64,000 nt of DNA from DATAAZ01 sp036259875 (GCA_036259875.1 DATAAZ010000026.1:1-64000); one strand, 5' to 3'. Shown: positions 1 to 8,339, counted from the first letter of the stretch. The notes: generated from the sequence alone by a model not told the origin. Numbers and translations are program-made.

Positions 1-60
1 GACACTGACGCACCTCCTCTCGAAACTCTCCGACTCGGCGGGTATTCCCCTGCGTGTGTA

Positions 61-255
61 GCGCAACCCGGCGATGTCGTCGAGGCGGACGGGGATCCGG
101 TTGAGCTCTTTCCCCGTCGCGTCGCGAAGCGCGGCAGCGACCGCGGCGGGCGAGACGAACGGTCAGCGGCTCCCACGCTCCCTTTGCGCCGTACGGGGCG
201 TCGAGCCAGCTCTCGATCGTCATGCTGGACGTTCTCGAGGAACGCCTCGTCAGCT
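61..255 (-). pseudogene. Remnant of xanthine dehydrogenase molybdenum-subunit C-terminus
   Basis: Read on the minus strand, 223 to about 160 gives ESWLDAPYGAKGAWEPLTV, and after a one-base shift 157 to 61 gives SPAAVAAALRDATGKELNRI followed by PVRLDDIAGLR. This resembles the conserved C-terminal end of the molybdopterin-binding subunit of the xanthine dehydrogenase/aldehyde oxidase family, where an APYGAKG-type loop precedes a short helical tail. The extra base near 156-161 and a stop about 30 bases upstream of 223 (another frame continues there) indicate a decayed fragment rather than a working gene. The frame stays open to the window edge, so a sequencing error in a larger gene cannot be excluded. 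Family assignment is by motif memory only. Confidence 0.5.
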
Positions 256-275
256 ATGTCGGGCGCAGCGCGGCG

Positions 276-521
276 TCAGGGGTTCAGCGTCACGCCGCAG
301 GTGTCAGGAGGGGGTGCCGCGTTGAAGTGGGCGGTTTCCGTCTCCTGTCCGAAGAGCGCGTTCGCGTCAACGATGAAGAAGCTCCCTCCGGAGCAACTTA
401 CGGTCGCCGTACGCTCGTGTCCTGTGAAGTGCGGCCGTGAATGGTGTGCGGACGCCGCAGGCACGATCGAGAGGCACAGCGCAGCGACTCCGACGACTAA
501 TGCGTTCCGACGCTTCGTCAA
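276..521 (-). CDS. Small secreted protein, function unknown
   Basis: An 81-residue protein beginning at a TTG codon (519-521) with a clear AGGAGG ribosome-binding site about 5 bases upstream. The first 25 residues form a signal peptide: basic MTKRRN, a hydrophobic run VVGVAALCLSIVP, then AASAHH, consistent with signal peptidase I cleavage after ASA. The mature part is about 55 residues and contains two cysteines, one in a VSCSGG segment and one near the C-terminus (DTCGV), so a single disulfide is possible. I do not recognise the family. The Shine-Dalgarno sequence and the signal peptide are the reasons for calling it real. Its neighbours are gene fragments, so it lies in a poorly conserved patch. 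Confidence 0.6.
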   Translation of the reverse strand: MTKRRNALVVGVAALCLSIVPAASAHHSRPHFTGHERTATVSCSGGSFFIVDANALFGQETETAHFNAAPPPDTCGVTLNP

Positions 522-573
522 TCCGGTCCTCCTTTCGAGCCGACCCTAACGCGCTCGCGAATCACGACGCAAA

Positions 574-678
574 CTACGCCTCGAGCTCGACCGGCTCGAG
601 TCGAAGCCGCTCGGCTAGCTCGGGTTCGTCAGCGCGGACGTCCTCGAGAGGCGCGGCGGCGAGCTCGCGTCTTGACCG
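574..678 (-). pseudogene. Truncated copy 1 of a ~51-residue small-protein family
   Basis: The minus-strand reading ends LEDVRADEPELAERLRLEPVELEA and then a stop. It matches the C-terminal half of the family best seen at 1155-1311, where the shared core is RFLENLRADE followed by PELAERLQLESV. The upstream part (RSRRELAAAP) is only a weak echo of VRREQAERF, and no start codon or MLVYAV N-terminus remains. This copy keeps the reading frame across the point where the 1155-1311 copy is frameshifted (GAACCC here, GAAACCC there). It is probably a 5'-truncated relic. The family function is unknown. Confidence 0.5.
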
Positions 679-749
679 GGCAGCGTCGAGCTGAGAGGGT
701 CGCTTCACGGACGAAGCGGCCAGCAATCGAAGGGAGCGATGATGACGGC

Positions 750-1106
750 ATGAACAGGCGGCGATCATTCGTGCCGTCACTCAAGGCACGCAAGCGGTCA
801 GTGGTGGCGGGGTTCGCAGCCGCGATCGTCGTGCTCGTAGGAGCGTCCGCGGCGTCTGCGGATCCATCGAAGGGGTTCGTCATAAGGATCACCTGTGGCT
901 CCGAGACGACCACGACCATCTCGCCCACGATCCCGGCTGCGGTCGCGCACGATCCCGAGAGCACGCGAGTATTTGTTCTCGCCGTGGGAGCATTCTTTGC
1001 GCCGGAGCGGTTCCCCGAGGGAAAGGTCGTGCTATGCGACCTCGAGAACCTGACCACCGGGGACACGTTCGAAGACCTCCCGTTCCTTGTCAGGGGCGCT
1101 CCGTAA
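750..1106 (+). CDS. Secreted hypothetical protein
   Basis: A 118-residue protein. The ATG at 750 is preferred over upstream in-frame starts because it begins a compact signal peptide: basic MNRRRSFVPSLKARKRS, hydrophobic GFAAAIVVLVGAS, and an AASA-D cleavage site near residue 37. A GGGAG motif lies at 732-736, about 13 bases before the ATG. The mature region of about 80 residues has two cysteines (ITCGSE and VLCDLEN), which could form a disulfide. It has no recognisable enzymatic motif. The gene is flanked by decayed copies of the small-protein family on the opposite strand and has no operon partners. Function unknown; probably an exported extracytoplasmic protein. Confidence 0.6.
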   Translation: MNRRRSFVPSLKARKRSVVAGFAAAIVVLVGASAASADPSKGFVIRITCGSETTTTISPTIPAAVAHDPESTRVFVLAVGAFFAPERFPEGKVVLCDLENLTTGDTFEDLPFLVRGAP

Positions 1107-1154
1107 AGCGTCTCGTCTTACGCCGCCCACCAGCCGGCGGCGGGATCCAGGGGG

Positions 1155-1311
1155 CTAGTCGTCCAGGTTGACGCTCTCGAGCTGAAGCCGCTCGGCTAAC
1201 TCGGGTTTCGTCGGCGCGGAGGTTCTCGAGGAAGCGCTCGGCCTGCTCGCGGCGGACGAAGAGCTCGACGGCCTTCTCCGTCTCGGCGCTGACGACGGCG
1301 TAGACGAGCAT
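1155..1311 (-). pseudogene. Frameshifted copy 2 of the ~51-residue MLVYAV family
   Basis: Starting at the ATG at 1309-1311 the protein reads MLVYAVVSAETEKAVELFV, then RREQAERFLENLRADE. At about 1205-1208 one extra base (GAAACCC instead of GAACCC) shifts the frame. The other frame continues PELAERLQLESVNLDD to a TAG at 1155-1157. Restoring the frame gives a 51-residue acidic protein with a beta-like N-terminus and a helical C-terminus. A leaderless-type -10 hexamer TAGGGT (minus strand, 1323-1318) ends 6 bases before the ATG, so the promoter looks intact. Either the gene is freshly broken or the assembly has a one-base error. Related copies are at 574-678, 11730-12475 and 13180-13224. The family is unknown to me. 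Confidence 0.6.
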
Positions 1312-1474
1312 GGACGGACCCTACGCTTGCTAACCATTTGCTAACGCGCGAGACGAAACGCGGCGATAAAAGGCGATACGAGCAACGGCCCACTCGGCGC
1401 GAAGCTCCTGCAAAGACGCGATTTCGTGGTACACGCCGGTACGGCCCGTCACGGGCGGCAGATAACGCCCTCTT

Positions 1475-1930
1475 CTAGCGCCGAAATTGCAACTTGTGCC
1501 ACGACGGCACGGGGGCGAGCTCGAGGAGGGCGCGCCCACCGTTCGGGTCGCGGTAGTCGAAGTCGCCCGTCCGCTCGTCCCAGCTCACCTCGAGCAGGTT
1601 CTCCTTGACCCGGTGGTCAAGCCAGGCGCTCCGGAAGACGAGCTTGCGGAGCCAGTAGACGAGCGACTCGCCGTTCACGAGGGCGACTCGCTCCCAGTGG
1701 CGGACGAGGTAATCGCCGAGCAGGCTGCGCGGCTCGGTGATTCGGGCCTCCGCGGCGAGCTCCACGAGGTCGGCCGCCTCTTCGGGATCGAGGTCACCCG
1801 GCTCGACGAGCCCGAGCTTCACGGCCGCCGCGCTAACGCGCTGCTCGAAGTCGAGCGCGTTGAAGCCGAACCGGTAGCCGAGGAACTCGACGACGTATTC
1901 GTCACCGGACGCGTAGTTCGTCTCGGGCAT
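1475..1930 (-). CDS. Conserved-looking hypothetical protein
   Basis: A 151-residue acidic, soluble protein starting MPETNYASGDEYVVEFLGY. The ATG at 1928-1930 is chosen because the 46 residues upstream overlap the start of the divergent recJ gene and have unnatural composition. It has a predicted alpha/beta layout: a short beta N-terminus, a helical acidic middle (GDLDPEEAADLVELAAEA), then aromatic-rich strands near the C-terminus (LVYWLRKLVFRSAWLDHRV, DRTG-type turn, PVPSWHKLQF). No signal peptide, membrane segment or catalytic motif is visible. A TATCCT hexamer lies 9 bases upstream of the ATG and could serve a near-leaderless transcript. It is divergent from recJ with a 52-bp gap. I do not recognise the family. 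Confidence 0.6.
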   Translation of the reverse strand: MPETNYASGDEYVVEFLGYRFGFNALDFEQRVSAAAVKLGLVEPGDLDPEEAADLVELAAEARITEPRSLLGDYLVRHWERVALVNGESLVYWLRKLVFRSAWLDHRVKENLLEVSWDERTGDFDYRDPNGGRALLELAPVPSWHKLQFRR

Positions 1931-1982
1931 CTCCGCCGGAGGATAACCCCGGCCCGGGACTCCGTCCGACGCGCGCGTCACC

Positions 1983-3854
1983 GTGGGAGACGTGCAAGAG
2001 GGCACATGGACGATCCGTCCGTGCCCCCGCCCAGAGGCTCGCGCGCTCGCCCAGGTGCTCGGCCTCACGGAGACGACCGCGAGCGTCCTCGTGCGGCGGG
2101 GCTACGGAGACCCCGAGCGGGCTCGGGCGTTCCTCGCTGCCGCCGATCCCGGCCACGATCCCTTTCTTCTCGGCGCGGTTGAGGCGGCGTGCGAGTCGAT
2201 TCGCTGTGCGATCACCGAGCGGCGGCGGATCTGCGTCCACGGGGACTACGACGTCGACGGAATCTGCGCGACCGCGCTCGCCGTGTCCGCCCTACGCGAG
2301 CTCGGCGCCCACGTCGACTGGCATCTGCCGAGCCGCTTCGAGGAGGGCTACGGCGTGAGCGGCGAAACACTGGCACGCCTCGCGGACGAGGGGTGCGGCC
2401 TCCTCATAACCGTCGACTGCGGCATTACCGCGGTGACGGAGGTTGCCGGCGCGCGCGCCGGCGGGCTCGACGTCGTCATCACCGACCATCATCGCCCGGG
2501 CGAGACGCTTCCCGAGTGTCCGGTTGTCGCGCCGCGTCCGTCCGACTACCCGTTCCCGGAGCTCTGCGGGACGGGCGTCGTCCTGAAGCTCCTGCAGGCA
2601 CTCGGCGTCGAGGGACTCGACCGCCATCTCGACCTCGTTGCGCTCGCCACGGTGGGGGACGTCGTCCCTCTGGTCGACGAGAATCGTTTCCTGGTCGCGG
2701 CCGGCCTCCGGCGGCTGACCCGGACGACGAAGCCCGGCCTCCGGGCGCTGATGCGCTCGGCGGGCGTCGACCCGACGCGCGTCGACGCGGGGGCGCTCGC
2801 GTTCCGGCTGGCGCCGCGAATCAACGCTGCCGGACGGCTCGGCCACCCGCGGACCGCGCTCGAGCTCCTGCTGAGCGACGACGGCGCCGAGGCTGAGCGG
2901 CTGGCGAGAGAGCTCGAGGCGCTGAACCGCGACCGGCAGGCGGTCGAAGACGGGATCCTCCGGGAGGCCGTTCGACGGATCGACGAGTGGCCCGAGAGCG
3001 CACGGCGCCGGCGGGGCTACGTCCTCGCGGGGGAGGGATGGCACCGGGGCGTGATCGGAATCGTCGCGTCGCGCCTCGTGGAGCGGTTCCACCGCCCCGT
3101 CGTCCTCCTCGCGCCCGGTGAGGACGGCTGGGTGGGCTCAGGCAGGTCGATCCCCGCGTTCGACCTCCACGCCGGGCTCGCGGCGTGCGCCGAGCACCTT
3201 GTCCGCTGGGGCGGGCATCGCGCGGCCGCCGGCGTCTCGGTCCGAGACGAGGACGTCGACCCGTTCGCGCGCGCGTTCGCGACACACGCCGACGCCGTTC
3301 TGGCCGACGACGACCTCGCGACGACCCTCGTCGTCGACGCGCTCGTCGACGGCCGCGAGCTCACGCTCGCGCTCGGCGAGGAGCTCGATCGCCTCGCGCC
3401 GTTCGGGCTCGGGAACCCCGGGGTTACGTTGCTCGCGGTCGGTTGCGAGCTCTCGGAGCTCGGCGCCGTCGGCGACGGGAAGCACCTCAAGCTCGCCGTC
3501 ACGGCGAACGGGGCCCGCTCGGGCGCGATCGCGTTTGGACAAGGCGAGCGCCTCGACCGATACCGCCGGCCCTGCCGCTACGACGTCGCGTTCCGCCTCG
3601 ATGCGAACCACTGGAACGGGACCGTCGCGCCGCAGCTCGTCGTGAAGCGGGTATTCGAGACGCCGGACGGGTACGAAACGCTGCGGAACCGGCTCGCCGG
3701 CGAGTGGAAGGCCGGCTCCGAGCGCTGGAGCGCCCTGGCGCGGCAGATCTTCGAGGAGCTCGGGCTCGTCGACGACCCCGCGGCGAGGCGGAGCCTCGCG
3801 GAGTCGCCGACGTTCCGCGCCGCGCTCGCCGAGCGCCTCCCCGCCGCGGCTTAG
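1983..3854 (+). CDS. recJ: Single-stranded-DNA-specific exonuclease RecJ
   Basis: A 623-residue DHH-family exonuclease that degrades single-stranded DNA 5' to 3' in recombination and repair. The DHH phosphoesterase motifs are visible: HGDYDVDGICA near residue 86, TVDCGITA near 142, and TDHHRPGE near 168, which is the name-giving DHH triad. The DHHA1 part follows, with AGEGWHRGVIGIVASRLVER and a GGHRAAAGVS glycine-rich motif near residue 410, then the OB-like C-terminal domain. The GTG at 1983 is used; a second GTG three codons later is equally possible. The length is at the longer end for RecJ. It converges with the dehydrogenase gene on the other strand, and the two stops overlap by 4 bases. 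Confidence 0.93.
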   Translation: MGDVQEGTWTIRPCPRPEARALAQVLGLTETTASVLVRRGYGDPERARAFLAAADPGHDPFLLGAVEAACESIRCAITERRRICVHGDYDVDGICATALAVSALRELGAHVDWHLPSRFEEGYGVSGETLARLADEGCGLLITVDCGITAVTEVAGARAGGLDVVITDHHRPGETLPECPVVAPRPSDYPFPELCGTGVVLKLLQALGVEGLDRHLDLVALATVGDVVPLVDENRFLVAAGLRRLTRTTKPGLRALMRSAGVDPTRVDAGALAFRLAPRINAAGRLGHPRTALELLLSDDGAEAERLARELEALNRDRQAVEDGILREAVRRIDEWPESARRRRGYVLAGEGWHRGVIGIVASRLVERFHRPVVLLAPGEDGWVGSGRSIPAFDLHAGLAACAEHLVRWGGHRAAAGVSVRDEDVDPFARAFATHADAVLADDDLATTLVVDALVDGRELTLALGEELDRLAPFGLGNPGVTLLAVGCELSELGAVGDGKHLKLAVTANGARSGAIAFGQGERLDRYRRPCRYDVAFRLDANHWNGTVAPQLVVKRVFETPDGYETLRNRLAGEWKAGSERWSALARQIFEELGLVDDPAARRSLAESPTFRAALAERLPAAA

Positions 3855-4726
3855 AACCGGTTGGGCTCGCGCAGCCAGGCGAGCAGCGCCGCGTAGTCGC
3901 GCTCGCCCAACCCGGCCCTCTCGGCGTCCGCCAGCCAGGACCGGGTCGCCGTCGTGAGGCGAAGCTCGAGTCCCGACGCAGCAGCCGCGTCGACGATCAA
4001 CTCAGCGTCCTTCCGCGCGAGCGAGAGCGCGAAGCGTCGCGGGTACTCGCCACGCTCGACCGCGTCCCGACGGCGCGTCGCCTGCGCCGCGAGCGGCGTC
4101 CGCTCGAGGAGATCGAACGCTGCCGTGGTCGAAAGACCGACCGCGTCGGCGAGCGCCAGCACCTCTCCGAGCAGCGCGAGCGTGCCGAGCAGCGCGGTGT
4201 TCGCGACGAGCTTGGCGCCCGCTCCGGTGCCGAGCGGCCCAACGTGAACCGGCCTCCCAAGCGTCGAGAGCAGGGGGGTCCATCGCTCGACGAGATCTTC
4301 CCGCCCGCCGATGAAGACCTCGAGCGATCCGGCCTCCGCCTCCGAGAGGCTCCCCAGCACGGGTGCATCGAGGAGCTCCGTCCCTTCGGGGAGGCGGGAC
4401 GCGAGCGCGTCGACGGCTGCCGGCCCGACGGTCGACATCTCGATCAGCGTCGTCGAGCCCCCAATGCCGGCGGCGATCCCGGCGGGCCCCTCCGTTACGG
4501 CGAAGAGGGCCGACGGATCGGAAAGCATCGTCAGGACGGCGTCCGCGCGGCGCGCAGCCTCCGCCGGGCTCGCAACGGGAACCGCGCCCGCGTCCGCGAG
4601 CGGCAGCGTCTTGGCCGCCGAGCGGTTCCAGACGACGACGGAGTACCCGGCGTGGAGCAGCCGGCGCGCGATCCGGCTCCCCATCGCGCCCAGCCCGACG
4701 ACGGCGACGGTCGCAGAGTCGGCCAC
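3851..4726 (-). CDS. NAD(P)-binding beta-hydroxyacid dehydrogenase family protein
   Basis: A 291-residue member of the 3-hydroxyisobutyrate dehydrogenase/tartronate semialdehyde reductase family. The Rossmann fingerprint VVGLGAMGSRIARRL is at residues 9-23. The substrate-binding DAPVLGS motif (usually DAPVSGG) lies near residue 120, and the catalytic-lysine motif GAGAKLVANTALL near residue 167. The C-terminal all-helical domain matches the family length. The substrate cannot be told from sequence; short beta-hydroxyacids or an imine (imine-reductase branch) are both possible. It starts with GTG at 4724-4726, with CACGAT ending 6 bases upstream as a possible leaderless -10. It is divergent from relA. 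Confidence 0.85.
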   Translation of the reverse strand: MADSATVAVVGLGAMGSRIARRLLHAGYSVVVWNRSAAKTLPLADAGAVPVASPAEAARRADAVLTMLSDPSALFAVTEGPAGIAAGIGGSTTLIEMSTVGPAAVDALASRLPEGTELLDAPVLGSLSEAEAGSLEVFIGGREDLVERWTPLLSTLGRPVHVGPLGTGAGAKLVANTALLGTLALLGEVLALADAVGLSTTAAFDLLERTPLAAQATRRRDAVERGEYPRRFALSLARKDAELIVDAAAASGLELRLTTATRSWLADAERAGLGERDYAALLAWLREPNRF

Positions 4727-4784
4727 GGTCGCATCGTGCCAACGCCGCTCTTCAGCCGCCGGGGGGACGCTCGTGCGACGGCTC

Positions 4785-4790
4785 TACAAT
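4785..4790 (+). promoter_or_regulatory. -10 hexamer of leaderless relA promoter
   Basis: TACAAT ends 6 bases before the relA ATG at 4797, so transcription would begin at or next to the A of the start codon. There is no Shine-Dalgarno sequence in the space between. This is the clearest example of a spacing seen before many genes in this window. Confidence 0.65.
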
Positions 4791-4796
4791 TCACGC

Positions 4797-7010
4797 ATGA
4801 GTTCGCAGGTCGTCCAGGCGAGCCCGAGGGAGCGGCATCGCAACGTCTTCGAGGCGCTTGTGGCGCGAGTCGCCGAGTACAACGCCGACGTCGACCGCGA
4901 CCTGCTCGAGCGCGCCTTCGCGTTCGCGAGCAAGGCGCACGAGGGTCAGCAGCGGCGCAGCGGCGAGGACTTCCTGCTCCACCCGCTCGGGGTCGCGAAC
5001 ATCCTCGCCGAGCTTCACCAGGACGACCCGACGATCGCAGCCGGGCTTCTCCACGACGTCGTCGAGGACACGGACACGACGATCGACGACGTCCGGAGGG
5101 AATTCGGCGATCTGGTTGCCGAACTCGTCGAGGGCGTCACGAAGCTGACCCGGATCCACTTCCAGAGCCGTGAGCACGCCCAGGCCGAGAACTACCGGAA
5201 GATGATCGTGGCGATGGCCGAGGACAAGCGGGTCATCGTGATCAAGCTTGCGGACCGGCTACACAACATGCGGACGATCGAGTACCTGGGCAAGCAGAAG
5301 CAGCAGCAAAAGGCGCGCGAGACGCTCGAGGTCTACGCGCCGCTCGCCCACCGCCTCGGGATCCACGCGCTCAAGTGGCAGCTCGAGGACCTCGCCTTTG
5401 CGACGCTCCATCCACGCAAGTACGCGGAGATCGAGGCGATGGTCAACCAGCGCCGCGCCGACCGCGAGAAATTCGTGACGAAGGCGGGCGAGACGCTCGA
5501 GCGGGAGCTCGAGAAAGTCGGGATCCCCGCCGAGATCTCGGCCCGCGCGAAGCACTTCTACTCGATCTACGAGAAGATGGCCAAGCGCGGAAAGGAGTTC
5601 AACGAGATCTACGATCTGACCGCGCTTCGCGTCATCGTGCAGCGCGAGGGCCGGGAGGGCGAGCGCGACTGCTACGGCGCGCTCGGGATCATCCACTCGC
5701 TCTGGAAGCCGATGCCGGGCCGCTTCAAGGACTACGTGGCGATGCCCAAGTTCAACATGTACCGCGCGCTCCACACGACCGTGATCGGTCCGGAGGGCCG
5801 GCCGCTGGAGATCCAGGTCCGGACGAAGGAGATGCACATCACGGCCGAGCTCGGAATCGCGGCGCACTGGCTGTACAAGGACCGGCGCGGGAAGCGCGAG
5901 GAGGCGGAGCGGCTCGCCTGGCTCAAGCAGCTCGCCGAATGGCAGGAGGGGGAGACGGACCCGCGCGAGTTCCGCCGCCGCCTCCCCGAGTTCGCGCAGG
6001 ACGAGGTCTACGTCTACACGCCGAAGGGGGAGCTGAAGACGCTGCCGGCCGGCTCGACGCCGATCGATTTCGCGTACGCCGTCCACACGGACGTCGGCCA
6101 CCGCACGGTCGGCGCGAAGGTGAACGGCCGCATCGTCCCGCTCCACTACCGCCTCCAGATGGGCGACTTCGTCGAGATCCTCACGTCGAAGCAGACGGGA
6201 CGCGGGCCGTCGCGCGACTGGCTCTCGCTCGCCGCCTCGTCGCGCGCTCGCAACAAGATCCGTCAGTGGCTCTCGCGCGAGACGCGCGAGGAGAGCGAGG
6301 CGAAAGGGCGCGACGCGCTGGAAGCGGCGCTCAAGCAGCACAAGCTCCCGTACAAGAAGCTTGCCGGCTCCTCGCTGCTCGCGGAGGTGATCCGCGAGAT
6401 GGGCTTCAAGAAGGCTGAGGACTTCTACCTCGCGCTCGGCTCCGGGAAGTTGCAGACGTCGCAGGTCGCGAACAAGGTCCTGCAGCGCCTCAAGACGACG
6501 GAAGTTGCCGAGGAGGAGCCCGTCCCGGCGAAGCCCAAGGCGCGGCACGCGGTTGCTTCGCAGAACTTCGGGATCAACGTCGACGGGCTCGAGGGCGTCC
6601 TCGTTCGCCTCGCGAAGTGCTGCACGCCCGTCCCGGGAGACGAGATCGTCGGCTACATCTCGCTCGGCAAGGGGATCACGATCCACCGGGCCGACTGCCC
6701 GAACGTGAAGACGCTGATGCGAAACCCGGAGCGCTTCACGCCGGTCGACTGGGACGGCGGCGCCTCGCAGAGCTTCCGCGTCCAGATTGCCGTCACGTCA
6801 TGGGACCGCCCGCGGCTCCTCGAGGACGTCGCGCGGACGTTCGCCGAGCACGGCGCGAACATCGTCGAGTACGGCGGTCACGTCGAGGACCAGATGGCCA
6901 AGAACTGGTACGTGGCGGAGGTTGGCGACGTAAAGTCGCTGCGCGGGCTCCTGAGCGCCCTTCGCAATATCGAGTCCGTCTTCGACGCGTTCCGGGTCAC
7001 ACCGTCGTAA
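4797..7010 (+). CDS. relA: Bifunctional (p)ppGpp synthetase/hydrolase RelA/SpoT
   Basis: A 737-residue long RSH enzyme that makes and degrades the alarmone (p)ppGpp in the stringent response. Domains in order: HD hydrolase with HPLGVANILAEL and AGLLHDVVEDT (residues about 60-90); synthetase with YDLTALRVIV and the long signature FKDYVAMPKFNMYRALHTTV (about 275-330); TGS domain from about 402 (EVYVYTPKGELKTLP); zinc-finger/helical region with AKCCTPVPGDEIVGY (about 605); and a C-terminal ACT domain. Both the HD residues and the synthetase residues are present, so it is likely bifunctional. The start at 4797 is set by the leaderless promoter; in-frame codons upstream run into the neighbouring gene. 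It is probably the only long RSH of the organism. Confidence 0.96.
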   Translation: MSSQVVQASPRERHRNVFEALVARVAEYNADVDRDLLERAFAFASKAHEGQQRRSGEDFLLHPLGVANILAELHQDDPTIAAGLLHDVVEDTDTTIDDVRREFGDLVAELVEGVTKLTRIHFQSREHAQAENYRKMIVAMAEDKRVIVIKLADRLHNMRTIEYLGKQKQQQKARETLEVYAPLAHRLGIHALKWQLEDLAFATLHPRKYAEIEAMVNQRRADREKFVTKAGETLERELEKVGIPAEISARAKHFYSIYEKMAKRGKEFNEIYDLTALRVIVQREGREGERDCYGALGIIHSLWKPMPGRFKDYVAMPKFNMYRALHTTVIGPEGRPLEIQVRTKEMHITAELGIAAHWLYKDRRGKREEAERLAWLKQLAEWQEGETDPREFRRRLPEFAQDEVYVYTPKGELKTLPAGSTPIDFAYAVHTDVGHRTVGAKVNGRIVPLHYRLQMGDFVEILTSKQTGRGPSRDWLSLAASSRARNKIRQWLSRETREESEAKGRDALEAALKQHKLPYKKLAGSSLLAEVIREMGFKKAEDFYLALGSGKLQTSQVANKVLQRLKTTEVAEEEPVPAKPKARHAVASQNFGINVDGLEGVLVRLAKCCTPVPGDEIVGYISLGKGITIHRADCPNVKTLMRNPERFTPVDWDGGASQSFRVQIAVTSWDRPRLLEDVARTFAEHGANIVEYGGHVEDQMAKNWYVAEVGDVKSLRGLLSALRNIESVFDAFRVTPS

Positions 7011-7048
7011 GGCCCGCGTCGACATGACGGCCAGCGCGTCGACCGGGC

Positions 7049-7810
7049 ATGCAGACGGCCGAGCGCGCAAAGCCCGCCCCTCGTGATGGCGACCGCCATC
7101 GAGTCGGGGCCTTAGCGGTGGACGCGCGCACCGTCGCGTTCCTGCGCGAGCTGGCGCGAGCCGATGACGAGGCGGCCGCGACGCTCGCCGAGCTCGACGA
7201 GCTCGCACGGGAGGTTGAGGCGATCGGCGCACAGGCGGGCGAGGTCGAAGCGAGGCTGGCTGTGCTCCCGGCCGAGCGAAAAGGCGCCGAGACGGCCGTC
7301 GCGGACGCCGAGCGTGAGCTCGGAGAACGTCTCGGCGAGCATGAGCGTGCGACCGCGGCCGTCACGGACGCCGACCGGGCGAACGACGGCGAGCGGCTCC
7401 GAGCGGCCCGCCGTGCCGAGGTGCGAGCGCGCGACCGCCTTCGGATGGTCGAGCGGCGCGCGGCACACCGGCGCGAGCGGGCGGAGCAGCTCGAGCGCGA
7501 GGCGGAGTCCACCGCGGCCGACGCCGGGGCGCTCGGCGAGCGAGCGCGAGTCGTCGCCGCGGCGCTGCGAGCGCGCCCGGCGGTCGCGGATCAGACGGGC
7601 GAGCCGCCGGACGAAAGCCTCGCGGCGCTCGCCGACTGGGCGACCCAGGCGCGCGCCGCCCTCTTCGTCGCGCGCGGCCGGCTCGCCGCCGAGCGTGAGG
7701 CGGTCATCCGACAGGCGAACGAGCTCGGCGCCGCCGTCCTCGGCGAGTCGCTGCCGGCGCAGAGCGCGGCGCTCGTCGCGCGCCGGGTCGAGCAAGAGCG
7801 CCTGTCGTAG
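7049..7810 (+). CDS. Coiled-coil protein of unknown function
   Basis: A 253-residue protein dominated by Ala, Glu and Arg with long heptad-like stretches from about residue 35 to 170 (for example ELDELAREVEAIGAQAGEVE), which predicts an extended antiparallel or dimeric coiled coil. It has no signal peptide and no membrane segment. The start is uncertain: ATG 7049 lacks a ribosome-binding site, and a GTG near 7119 would remove the first 23 less helical residues. It lies 38 bases after relA on the same strand and could be co-transcribed. Nothing identifies a family; structural maintenance, adaptor or zinc-ribbon-coupled coiled-coil roles are all guesses. Confidence 0.55.
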   Translation: MQTAERAKPAPRDGDRHRVGALAVDARTVAFLRELARADDEAAATLAELDELAREVEAIGAQAGEVEARLAVLPAERKGAETAVADAERELGERLGEHERATAAVTDADRANDGERLRAARRAEVRARDRLRMVERRAAHRRERAEQLEREAESTAADAGALGERARVVAAALRARPAVADQTGEPPDESLAALADWATQARAALFVARGRLAAEREAVIRQANELGAAVLGESLPAQSAALVARRVEQERLS

Positions 7811-7835
7811 CGGGGGTGCGGCTTCCGGGTAGGCG

Positions 7836-8339
7836 TCAGGAGACGTCGGCCCAGGCGACGCCGCCCGTGTCCCAGGCGACTACGCAGTGCGGCGAGACGA
7901 GGATCGCGACCCGCTCGAGAAACGCCCGATCGGGCTCGCCGAACGCGGCCGGCACGTCCGAGTCGATGTCGATCTCGCCGACCACGCGCCCTTCGTACGC
8001 GATCGGAACGACGATCTCGCTCCGGGTCGACACGAAGCAGGCGAGGTAGCGCTCGTCGGCATTGACGTCATCGACGACCTCCGTCCGCCCGCTCGCCGCG
8101 GCCGCGCCGCAAATCCCCTGCCCGATCGGGATGCGCACGTGCTCGGTCGCCTGCGGGCCCTTCCACGGCCCAAGCACGAGATCGCCGCCCTCGACGAGGT
8201 AGATGCCGACCCACGAGTACTGGTCGAAGCGGTCGTGCAGGACGTCGACCACTTGGCGGAGCACCTCGTCGGCCTCGCGCTCGCGGTTGACGATCCGGTC
8301 GATCGCCTCGAGCGCACCGCGGTACGCGTGCTGCGTCAT
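7836..8339 (-). CDS. GAF-domain protein, free-methionine-R-sulfoxide-reductase-like
   Basis: A 167-residue single GAF domain. The order of motifs follows the free Met-(R)-sulfoxide reductase (fRMsr) family: VGIYLVEGGDLVLGPWKG, then IPIGQGICGAAAASG, DVNADERYLACF, and RSEIVVPIAYEG with DIDSD. Known fRMsr enzymes use three cysteines. Two positions are present here (GICG and YLACF), while the first (a CVRIP-type segment) is replaced by TEHVRIP. It may still be a reductase working with the two remaining cysteines, or a GAF sensor. The ATG at 8339 overlaps the thioesterase stop as ATGA, so the two genes are translationally coupled. Confidence 0.75.
   Translation of the reverse strand: MTQHAYRGALEAIDRIVNREREADEVLRQVVDVLHDRFDQYSWVGIYLVEGGDLVLGPWKGPQATEHVRIPIGQGICGAAAASGRTEVVDDVNADERYLACFVSTRSEIVVPIAYEGRVVGEIDIDSDVPAAFGEPDRAFLERVAILVSPHCVVAWDTGGVAWADVS

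Noticed and set aside
2..61. Possible 3' end of a plus-strand gene (…HLLSKLSDSAGIPLRV, stop at 59-61)
   Set aside because: Only 19 codons are visible and the opposite strand carries a more recognisable xanthine dehydrogenase tail reaching the same bases.
2292..3092. Long minus-strand ORF of 266 codons inside recJ
   Set aside because: Arg/Pro/Asp-rich antisense shadow caused by high GC; recJ is strongly supported on the plus strand.
5259..6686. 475-codon minus-strand ORF inside relA
   Set aside because: Repetitive Arg/Leu/Asp composition typical of antisense shadows; no start signal or domain.
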